Source: CAYLJO01 sp964383905 (GTDB lineage: Bacteria > Acidobacteriota > Blastocatellia > Pyrinomonadales > Pyrinomonadaceae). Taken from it: 5,302 nucleotides of DNA. Both the position numbers and the translations under genes were made by a program. Of this stretch, positions 1 through 5,269 are shown piece after piece. The stretch's first letter is position 1; each line of letters begins with the position of its first letter. The notes under the pieces were generated by a model that was not told where the DNA came from, did not search any database, and saw only the letters and a program-made list of their open reading frames with translations. The DNA lies in contig CAYLJO010000333.1 in the NCBI GenBank assembly GCA_964383905.1, positions 1-5,302 of the forward strand. The letters are read 5' to 3'.

Positions 1-446
1 TGACAGTGGCAGTCGCGTTGGTTTCAGCCGTGACATCCGCCAATGCCCAATCGCAAAGTAGTGCCGTCAGAGCGAATATCCCCTTTGATTTCATGGTCGG
101 GAGCAAGGCACTTCCAGCCGGTCAATACATTTGCCGGCGCGTCACGGACACCAACGATGCTATGCTGCAGATTACCAGCGTTGATGGTCACGAGAGTGCG
201 GTCCGCTTGACGCAGAGCGCTGGAACCACGGCACAGCAAACTACAGCACGGCTGGTCTTCCACGGATATGGAGATCGGTACTTCCTCACGCAGGTTTGGA
301 CCTCGGGCACCACCGGTCGTGAATTGCTCAAGTCCAAAGCTGAGCGCGCCATCGAACGTGAGGTGGCGAAGAACCCGTCGCCGAGCGAGACGGCGCAGAA
401 GGCCTCCGCGTCAGAGACCGTGACCATCATTGCCAGTCTGCAGTGA
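1..446 (+). CDS. Small secreted acidobacterial protein of unknown function (5' end outside window)
   Basis: The reading frame is open to the left edge, so the GTG at 6 is probably not the true start and the N-terminus is missing. What remains begins with the hydrophobic end of a signal peptide (VAVALVSAV) and a likely signal peptidase I site after ANA, just before QSQSS. The mature part of about 130 residues opens with RANIPFDFMVGSKALPAGQY. Small exported acidobacterial proteins often share this core, with a predicted beta-rich fold and no assigned reaction. The middle alternates hydrophobic and polar residues (LQITSVDG, ARLVFHGYGDRYFL), consistent with a beta-sandwich. The tail is charged and Ser/Ala-rich (KAERAIEREVAKNPSPSET). 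There is no cysteine pair, catalytic motif or membrane anchor, apart from one Cys in YICRR. It stops with TGA at 444-446 and has no close downstream partner. The family resemblance is recalled; the function is unknown. Confidence 0.8.
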   Translation, partial: TVAVALVSAVTSANAQSQSSAVRANIPFDFMVGSKALPAGQYICRRVTDTNDAMLQITSVDGHESAVRLTQSAGTTAQQTTARLVFHGYGDRYFLTQVWTSGTTGRELLKSKAERAIEREVAKNPSPSETAQKASASETVTIIASLQ

Positions 447-623
447 ATGCCGTCGGAGCAGCCAGCCCTCCCCAGAATTGTCGATGATCTTCATTGCACC
501 GCATGATGAAAACTTTTTCTCGAACCCTACGTGAGCCATGAATGGCAGTATTGATAAAACCGGCCACAACGTGCGCCACGCCGAGAGACGTAGGCCATCA
601 TCTTCCTGTGCTAGAGTCCCTCT

Positions 624-794
624 ATGGATCCAGAGACCGCCCTCGTCCTCAGAGAAAGCCTGCCCTCGGCCCTCAGGACGGCTCTCTCCCTCTGGGCAGA
701 TGCCACCACTGATGCGGCCAGCCGACGCCGCATTGACCTTTCTCTGAATATTCGATCTGTGAAATGTTTTGTCTCATATCGGCATAATCATTAA
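624..794 (+). pseudogene. Possible N-terminal remnant of a tyrosine recombinase (integrase)
   Basis: A 56-codon ORF runs from ATG at 624 to TAA at 792-794. Its product starts MDPETALVLRESLPSALRTA and continues LSLWADATTDAASRRRIDL, then SLNIRSVKCFVSY. The spacing of LW, RR, DL and V..F resembles the start of the core-binding (SAM-like) domain in phage-type integrases, where a short helix is followed by an 'RR.DL...K...V..FF' pattern. This resemblance is from memory. If correct, the gene is broken: full integrases are about 300-400 residues, and no catalytic Arg or Tyr region follows in any frame before the regulator gene. No good Shine-Dalgarno precedes the ATG. It could equally be a meaningless ORF, but its residue pattern is more protein-like than that of the overlapping 538-747 frame. 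Confidence 0.3.
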
Positions 795-799
795 AAGGC

Positions 800-820
800 A
801 GCGGGATACGTGTATCCGCT
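800..820 (-). terminator. Weak hairpin, possible terminator of the regulator gene
   Basis: On the minus strand the arms AGCGGATA and TATCCCGCT pair around CACG, giving an 8-bp stem with one bulged C, followed by GCC and a run of four T. It lies about 130 bases past the stop of the regulator gene. A stronger seven-T run (plus 829-835) lies upstream of the hairpin in that direction, not after it, so the termination signal is not canonical. The symmetry may instead be a protein-binding site. Confidence 0.3.
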
Positions 821-953
821 CTATTAATAAAAAAAGAACCCATACCCAATCTGAATTGATCCATCATTGGATTAGACTGTGGATTATTGGGGGAAAAGGC
901 GGGTTCCGAGGCTGGCTTGTTGGGTCTTATCGCAGCATCCCTCCTCATCATTA

Positions 954-2912
954 TTATTGAGCCAACCCGACGCGCTGTAGAACCTGCTGAAAACGCCGGT
1001 CGCTACGCAGAGGATCGAAAGCCGGCTCTACCTTGAGCGTGGTCAGAAGATTGGAATGCTGTAAGTATGCCTGTTCCAGCCAAGCCAGGGCCTCGTCCTT
1101 GTTGCCAATGCCAATATATGCCCAAACCAGAGCCGCCCCGTCCACCTGATGCCGCCGGTTCAATTGCAGCAATTTCTCCAGCGCACGCTGTGCTTGGGCC
1201 GGCCGGCCGGAGCGGCCGTAGATATAGGCCTGCCACGCCCAGTACCAGGGGTTGTCGTCACTCGGGGATTGCTTTTCGACGGAGGCCCGAGCCTCCGTGA
1301 ACATTCCTTTCTGTATATAGGCCGCCATGATCATCCCGGCGCGCGGGAAGTTCGGCTCCATGTCAAGCACGTAGCGGAACTGTTCGATAGCGCTGTCATA
1401 TTGGCGCGAGAAGTACAGGATCACGCCCTTGTCGGCGGCAATGATGAGCGAAAGCGGATCAAGCTGGCGCGCATGCGCGTTCTCCCGGAGCGCCTCATCG
1501 AAACGTCCCCGCCGTGCCAGATGCTCGGCATACAAGTGGTGGGCCGTGGCATAGTTAGGGTTTAACTCGATGGCCCGCCGGAATTCTTTCTCGGCGGCCT
1601 GCCAGTCCCAGTCGTAGTTCTGGACGATCAACGCTAACGCGGTGTGGGCTTCCGGTAGGCCCTCGTCCAACTCCAGGGCCCGTAGCGCGGCGGCACGCGC
1701 TTTCCGCTTGAACTCCGCTTGCGGATCCCCACTGTAACTCCCGATCAGGGCGTAGGAACTGGCCAAGCCGGCGTAGGCGCGGGCGGAGCTGGGGTCTTTG
1801 GCGATGGCCTGCTGAAAACAGTCGATCGCCTGCTGGAAATCCCGAGCCGTCCTCTTGTTCCAGAAGTATTGACCCTTGAGATAGAGATCATATGCTTCGT
1901 AATTTATAGGAGCAGAAGAAGCGCTTGAGGAGGACTCCCTTCTAGTATGATCGTTGAGCGTCAGATGAACTTCATCTGCGACTTCTTGCGCAACCTCGCC
2001 CTGTAGAGACAAGAGGTGTGTTAGCTCACGGTCATACTGCCTGGCCCAGACGTGTGTCAGGTCTTTCATTTGAATGAGCTGAGTCGTGATTCGTACTCTG
2101 TCAGATTCGCGCCGTACGCTACCTTCCAGAACGTACTGGACCTGTAACTCACGGCCAATCTGATCCAAAGGCTCATGAGAATTCTTATAGTGCATGGCAG
2201 AAGTGCGCGCGATCACTCCGAGGTGATCTGGGTCGAGATTTCCCAATTGGGTGATCATCTCCTCCGTCATGCCGTCGCTGAAGTAGTCCTGCCCGGCGTC
2301 TTCCATGAGGTTCTGGAAGGGGAGGACAGCCAGCATCACCTTTTCGCTGGATGCTGGGGCTCTGGGCGGGGAGCGTTTCCACAGCAACCAACTGCCAAGC
2401 GCCACAGTCAGGACAACTACAATCCCAAGTGAGGCCAGCCACCGTCGGTGCGTCGGACGGGGCGGGTCCGTGCTCGCGCCGCCGTGCGTTTGTATCGCCT
2501 CATAGTCTATAGCCGCCGCGCTGCTCTCAGGTGAAAGGGCATTCGCCACATTGTTTCCGGCTTGTATATTTGGGAGTTGTTCATCAGTCGAGACAGGCGC
2601 GATGAAGCGATAACCGCGCCGCGCGACTGTCTCGATAAAGCTGGGGTGACGGGCCTTGTCACCCAGAGCCTTCCTGAGTTGTTGAATGTTAAAAGTTAGG
2701 TTCGCTTCCTCAACAAAGGTGTCGGGCCAGAGCCGACGCATCAACTCTTCCTTCTCAACAATCCGTCCGCTATTCTCAACCAGAATCAACAGCGTATCAA
2801 AGACTTTTGGCGTCAGCGCCAGAGGCTTGCCTTCTCGCAGCAGAACCTTCTGCTCGGCATCAACTGTGAATTCGCCGAAACGATAAACATGGTTGACTGC
2901 TGCAGGGATCAT
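954..2912 (-). CDS. Membrane-anchored winged-helix regulator with TolB-like and TPR domains (CadC-like)
   Basis: This 652-residue protein probably senses something outside or at the membrane and binds DNA from the cytoplasmic side. Residues about 8-107 form an OmpR/PhoB-type winged helix (Trans_reg_C): YRFGEFTVDAEQKVLL, then LTPKVFDTLLILVENSGR, LMRRLWPDTFVEEANLTFNI, and the wing ending in ARRGYRFIAPV. A Ser/Ala-rich linker leads to one membrane helix at about 158-178, followed by WKRS. Residues about 190-320 match the TolB-like N-terminal domain (VLPFQNL, YFSDGMTEEMITQLG, YVLEGSVRR, HVWARQYDREL). From about 337 to 650 there are tetratricopeptide repeats (AIDCFQQAIAKDP, AEKEFRRAIELNPNYA, AIEQFRYVLDMEPN). 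No receiver or kinase domain is present, so this is a one-component regulator. The start at 2912 sits right before the winged helix, with a weak AAGGG three bases upstream. Four stop codons in a row end the frame (TAA TAA TGA TGA). The ligand is unknown. The architecture is common in Acidobacteriota (recalled). Confidence 0.93.
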   Translation of the reverse strand: MIPAAVNHVYRFGEFTVDAEQKVLLREGKPLALTPKVFDTLLILVENSGRIVEKEELMRRLWPDTFVEEANLTFNIQQLRKALGDKARHPSFIETVARRGYRFIAPVSTDEQLPNIQAGNNVANALSPESSAAAIDYEAIQTHGGASTDPPRPTHRRWLASLGIVVVLTVALGSWLLWKRSPPRAPASSEKVMLAVLPFQNLMEDAGQDYFSDGMTEEMITQLGNLDPDHLGVIARTSAMHYKNSHEPLDQIGRELQVQYVLEGSVRRESDRVRITTQLIQMKDLTHVWARQYDRELTHLLSLQGEVAQEVADEVHLTLNDHTRRESSSSASSAPINYEAYDLYLKGQYFWNKRTARDFQQAIDCFQQAIAKDPSSARAYAGLASSYALIGSYSGDPQAEFKRKARAAALRALELDEGLPEAHTALALIVQNYDWDWQAAEKEFRRAIELNPNYATAHHLYAEHLARRGRFDEALRENAHARQLDPLSLIIAADKGVILYFSRQYDSAIEQFRYVLDMEPNFPRAGMIMAAYIQKGMFTEARASVEKQSPSDDNPWYWAWQAYIYGRSGRPAQAQRALEKLLQLNRRHQVDGAALVWAYIGIGNKDEALAWLEQAYLQHSNLLTTLKVEPAFDPLRSDRRFQQVLQRVGLAQ

Positions 2913-2960
2913 CGCCCTTAGAACTCTCTCAGAACTTTCTTGTTGTTTTCTCAGGACTTT
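2913..2960 (-). promoter_or_regulatory. 11-bp-phased direct repeats, probable operator for the winged-helix regulator
   Basis: Read on the plus strand in 11-base steps, the sequence is CTTAGAACTCT (2917-2927), CTCAGAACTTT (2928-2938), CTTGTTGTTTT (2939-2949) and CTCAGGACTTT (2950-2960). Units 2 and 4 match at 10 of 11 bases and units 1 and 2 at 9 of 11; unit 3 is degenerate (5 of 11 with unit 2). In the gene's direction the motif is TYCTRAG, and its last copy overlaps the weak ribosome-binding site just before the start codon at 2912. PhoB/OmpR-type winged helices bind head-to-tail direct repeats at 11-bp spacing (known for PhoB). I infer that the regulator binds here and probably represses itself. 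No protein-DNA evidence is available. Confidence 0.55.
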
Positions 2961-3043
2961 TCATAACCTCATGGGTAGTTTGGCAGCGAGCTCAGCGGAA
3001 GGAACGTACTGGCTGATTTTAGCAGCGTCCTTAACGGACAGCA

Positions 3044-3074
3044 ATGCTATCACCTGATCACGGGCGGGTGTCAA
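3044..3074 (-). promoter_or_regulatory. Candidate sigma70-type promoter for the regulator gene
   Basis: On the minus strand a perfect TTGACA (3074-3069) is followed, 19 bases later, by TAGCAT (3049-3044). A TG one base before the hexamer gives an extended -10. The spacer is longer than the usual 17. Transcription would start near 3037 and give a leader of about 125 bases that runs through the 11-bp repeat array. I saw no comparably good promoter in the opposite direction for the oxidoreductase gene. Confidence 0.35.
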
Positions 3075-3091
3075 GCTCATTCACCCAAAGT

Positions 3092-3106
3092 AGAAAGCAT
3101 CTTTCT
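3092..3106. repeat. Short perfect dyad upstream of the oxidoreductase
   Basis: AGAAAG and CTTTCT are perfect reverse complements separated by CAT. The dyad lies about 80 bases upstream of the oxidoreductase start at 3187, in the shared intergenic region. It could be a small operator or simply a chance hairpin. There is no following T-tract, so it is not a terminator. Confidence 0.3.
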
Positions 3107-3173
3107 CCTCGAAATGTCTTACCGGGATGAGAATAAGGCTTGATTCGCCCTACGAGCACATCGCACTCTTAGC

Positions 3174-3180
3174 AAGGAGG
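3174..3180 (+). promoter_or_regulatory. Strong ribosome-binding site that fixes the oxidoreductase start
   Basis: AAGGAGG is a near-perfect Shine-Dalgarno sequence six bases before the ATG at 3187. The in-frame ATG at 3127 has no such site and would place a charged 20-residue extension ahead of the signal peptide. The downstream start is therefore preferred. Confidence 0.85.
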
Positions 3181-3186
3181 TTCCCC

Positions 3187-4770
3187 ATGAGTGCCAAAGA
3201 TAAACTTAAACTCTTGTTAACCTGTGGCGCGCTGGCCCTGCTGGTCGTCCCCGTTCTCTCCCAGTCAATTGACCGTACGCAAAATCCGAATATAGCGAAC
3301 GCCGGCATCGCTAAGTCGCTCGCCCAGGAGATCGGGGCCGGGCGGGGCGATGTGATGACGCCGGATTCTTCTGCCTTCATCATTGCACGCGATCCGTTCC
3401 GCTCCATTCGCCGTGGACGGCAAATCTTCCAACGCAAATTCCTACGCAGCCAGGGCCAGGGGCCGCTGGTTAACGATGGTGCCGGCGACATCAACACCAA
3501 CCTTGCACTCGGTGCCGGCCTCTCGGACAGTTGCGCCGGTTGTCACGCTCGTCCAAGAGGCTCTGGTGGCTTCGGCGGCGATGTCGTCACGAGGCCCGAT
3601 AGCCGCAGCGCGCCGCATCTCTTCGGCCTCGGCATCAAAGAGATGCTGGCCGATGAAATCACCACAGATCTGCGTGCCATCCGCGCGCAGGCCATCTCTC
3701 AAGCTCAAGCTGCGCACGCCAGCGTCACCAAGACGCTCACGAGCAAAGGCATTAACTACGGCTCGATCACCGCTCATGCGGACCGCTCAGTTGATACCTC
3801 TCAGGTCCAGGGCGTTGACACTGACCTGCGCGTACGCCCCTTCTTCGCGCACGGCGGCACGATCTCGATCCGTGAATTTTTGGTCGGCGCGTTTCAGAAC
3901 GAGATGGGCCTGCAGGCGGTTGACCCGGACCTGATGGCCGCTCACAAGGGGGCGCGCATCATAACGCCTTCGGGCATGGTGCTCGACGGTTCAACGGACA
4001 GTATTGAAGCCCCGCCGACCGCCGACCCGAATGCCGACCCGGACGGAGATGGGGTCGTCAACGAAATACCGACGAGTCTCGTTGATCACTTGGAGTTCTA
4101 CCTGCTCAATTATTTTAAGCCGGGGACCTACGAACAAACCCGCATTACGGCGCAAGGCCTTCGGGTCTTCAAGGAGATTGGGTGCGCGCAGTGTCACATC
4201 CCTGATTTGAAGATCGACCGCGACCGCCGCGTCGCGGATGTGGAAACCGTCTACGACACTACCAACGGCATTTTCAACAACCTATTCGCGACAGCTACGC
4301 CGCTCTACAGCCAGACGGACGACGGCAGTGGCTTTCCCAGCCTAAAGCGGCCCAAGCTCGGCTCATTCCTCGTCAGAAACATCTTCGCGGATTTCAAACG
4401 CCACGACCTCGGCCCGAACTTCTACGAGCGGAACTACGATGGGACGGTGCAAAAGCAGTTCATGACTCGGCCTCTATGGGGCGTCGGCTCTACTGCGCCT
4501 TACGGGCACGACGGGCGTAGCGTTAATCTTACGGAGGTCATCATGCGTCACGGCGGTGAGGCGCAGGCAGCGCGTGACGCCTTTGCCAATCTCTCACCGG
4601 TCGAACAGGGAAGCTTACTTCTGTTGCTCAACTCGCTCGTGCTCTTCCCGCCGGACGACACGGCGTCGAACCTGGATCCGGGCAACCGCAACGCGGTGAA
4701 CTTCCCCCAGTTCGGGCATGGGAGCATCAAGCTTACAGTGCTCTTTAATAATCCCAACGATCCCGAGTAG
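3187..4770 (+). CDS. Secreted di-heme oxidoreductase, DUF1111/DHOR family (putative peroxidase-like c-type cytochrome)
   Basis: The product is 527 residues from the ATG at 3187; an in-frame ATG at 3127 lacks a ribosome site. Residues 1-26 form a signal peptide: MSAKDKLK, a hydrophobic core LLLTCGALALLVVPVL, then SQS. Two heme c attachment motifs are present, CAGCH at 116-120 and CAQCH at 333-337, each inside a typical context (LSDSCAGCHARP and FKEIGCAQCHIPDL). The C-terminal part has RPLWGVGSTAPYGHDGRS at about 428-445 and a following MRHGGEA. Together these features match DUF1111 proteins, described as di-heme, MauG/CcpA-like oxidoreductases ('thiol oxidoreductase' in many annotations). Their true substrate is generally unknown. 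It should act in the periplasm after heme attachment by the cytochrome c maturation system, which is not in this window. An acidic loop at 280-294 (D284, D286, D288, E293) looks like a calcium site. It is monocistronic here and divergent from the regulator. Confidence 0.88.
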   Translation: MSAKDKLKLLLTCGALALLVVPVLSQSIDRTQNPNIANAGIAKSLAQEIGAGRGDVMTPDSSAFIIARDPFRSIRRGRQIFQRKFLRSQGQGPLVNDGAGDINTNLALGAGLSDSCAGCHARPRGSGGFGGDVVTRPDSRSAPHLFGLGIKEMLADEITTDLRAIRAQAISQAQAAHASVTKTLTSKGINYGSITAHADRSVDTSQVQGVDTDLRVRPFFAHGGTISIREFLVGAFQNEMGLQAVDPDLMAAHKGARIITPSGMVLDGSTDSIEAPPTADPNADPDGDGVVNEIPTSLVDHLEFYLLNYFKPGTYEQTRITAQGLRVFKEIGCAQCHIPDLKIDRDRRVADVETVYDTTNGIFNNLFATATPLYSQTDDGSGFPSLKRPKLGSFLVRNIFADFKRHDLGPNFYERNYDGTVQKQFMTRPLWGVGSTAPYGHDGRSVNLTEVIMRHGGEAQAARDAFANLSPVEQGSLLLLLNSLVLFPPDDTASNLDPGNRNAVNFPQFGHGSIKLTVLFNNPNDPE

Positions 4771-4978
4771 GCCAAAGGGAGTAATGATAGGGGACAACGG
4801 ATGATAAGAGCCAGATTTGAAGGCACGACCGGTTAACAGAAGGAACTTGGTCATACCTGAGAAGGGTGACCAAGTTCCTTCCCCATACAAAGCCGTGGCC
4901 GGGTCTTGCCAGTAGCTTCCCTCCTCTACGTCCCTTGCCGGCCCGCCTTTGGGTCGTGGTCAGTTTGTTAGTTGGTTT
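4771..4978. other. Intergenic region after the oxidoreductase
   Basis: No gene is seen. The segment holds the 15-bp inverted repeat described separately and a pyrimidine-rich run around 4915-4950. Within it GGCCGG (4897-4902) could pair with CCGGCC (4938-4943), a weak stem. I found no convincing -35/-10 pair reading toward the structured element at 4979. Minus-strand open frames overlapping 4548-4890 are shadows of the oxidoreductase gene and its tail. Confidence 0.5.
4839..4881 (+). terminator. 15-bp perfect inverted repeat downstream of the oxidoreductase
   Basis: GAAGGAACTTGGTCA (4839-4853) and its exact reverse complement (4867-4881) flank a 13-base loop. It lies 68 bases after the stop codon, the usual place for a transcript end. 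No T-tract follows on either strand (CCCCATAC on plus), so it does not look like a standard intrinsic terminator. It may stabilise the 3' end or be one end of an inserted element. The symmetry is certain; the role is inferred. Confidence 0.5.
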
Positions 4979-5195
4979 GCTCCTGCCCCTGCCCGCAGCA
5001 AGTGAGGCGGTTTGAGCCGAACGAAGCGGTTTGCGGGCTACCCTAAAAGCAGTGGCTGCCTGCCGTTTAGGCAGGGAGCCACCGGAAGCGGTAAGCTGGA
5101 GCCGGCCTCTCGCGGTAGGTGTGAGTTTGCGAACACCTGTCTGTAGCGAGAGCCGGGGATTTTAGGGTACCCGCGAAGCGGGCAGGGGCAGGAGC
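4979..5195 (+). ncRNA. Y-shaped structured element with stacked 18-bp stems; candidate noncoding RNA (retron-like) or mobile structured element
   Basis: Pairings are read directly. Outer stem P1: 4979-4996 pairs perfectly with 5178-5195 (18 bp). Inner stem P2: 5030-5048 with 5160-5177, an 18-pair helix with one bulged C (5038) and one G-T pair; its right arm ends exactly where P1's begins, so the two could stack. Within P2 are P3 (5052-5064 with 5070-5082, 12 pairs and one G-G mismatch, loop GTTTA) and P4 (5102-5113 with 5146-5156, 11 pairs and one bulge), which is capped by AGGTGT/ACACCT at 5117-5138. The 33-base linker 4997-5029 starts AGC and can form GTTTG-AGC-CGAAC (5010-5022). The order a1, linker, long stem, a2 is that of a retron msr-msd, where AGC holds the branching G. 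However, the linker is shorter than usual, the stem is branched, and no reverse transcriptase is in view. Alternatives are a MITE or an IscB/TnpB-type guide RNA. Strand is assigned from the retron-like order only. Confidence 0.55.
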
Positions 5196-5204
5196 CAGTA
5201 TTTA

Positions 5205-5220
5205 TGCGCCTTTTGGCGCA
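5205..5220. repeat. Small perfect hairpin after the structured element
   Basis: TGCGCC and GGCGCA pair perfectly around TTTT, nine bases after the outer stem closes. No T-tract follows on plus (AGTCAGTTATA). It could mark the 3' end of a transcript from 4979-5195 or belong to the same mobile element. Confidence 0.45.
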
Positions 5221-5226
5221 GTCAGT

Positions 5227-5269
5227 TATACATACCTATATGCATAATGGTATGTATAGGCGTATGTAT
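5227..5269. promoter_or_regulatory. AT-rich 32-bp dyad plus a direct half-site; candidate operator or recombinase site
   Basis: TATACATACC (5227-5236) and GGTATGTATA (5249-5258) are exact reverse complements centred on the palindrome TATGCATA (5239-5246). Of 32 positions, 28 obey the symmetry. A further GTATGTAT (5262-5269) repeats the right half-site (5250-5257) at a 12-base step. Such an arrangement suits a dimeric DNA-binding protein: a repressor of a gene starting beyond the window, or a recombinase. No start codon with a convincing gene follows inside the window. Confidence 0.45.

Larger units (their letters stand above)
447..953. other. Gene-poor intergenic stretch with a possible integrase remnant and a hairpin
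   Basis: About 500 bases separate the secreted protein from the 3' end of the regulator gene on the other strand. I see no intact gene. The stretch contains the short ORF at 624-794 described separately, a hairpin at 800-820 and an A-tract (829-835) that reads as a T-tract on the minus strand. Composition changes along it: 540-750 is fairly GC-rich and gene-like, while 750-900 is distinctly AT-richer. This fits decayed or foreign DNA next to a gene end. Other open frames here (538-747 and 769-960 on plus, 673-951 on minus) have no recognisable motif, and I treat them as chance. Confidence 0.6.

Noticed and set aside
829..870. Minus-strand T-tract with a CCAAT/ATTGG stem as an intrinsic terminator
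   Set aside because: The stem is only 5 bp of low GC with a 15-base loop, and it is about 10 bases from the T-run.
673..951. 92-codon minus-strand ORF after the regulator gene
   Set aside because: No motif, low-complexity start, no ribosome-binding site noticed, and it spans the hairpin and the AT-rich part of the intergenic region.
1149..1565. 138-codon plus-strand frame opposite the regulator's TPR region
   Set aside because: It is antisense to a clearly coding TPR domain and shows no domain of its own.
3127..3186. Upstream in-frame ATG as the oxidoreductase start
   Set aside because: No ribosome-binding site precedes it, it adds 20 charged residues before a good signal peptide, and AAGGAGG sits ideally before the ATG at 3187.
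3383..3934. 183-codon frame inside the oxidoreductase gene
   Set aside because: It is an alternative-frame shadow of a GC-rich gene: Arg/Ala/Ser-rich with no recognisable domain, while the other frame carries both heme motifs.
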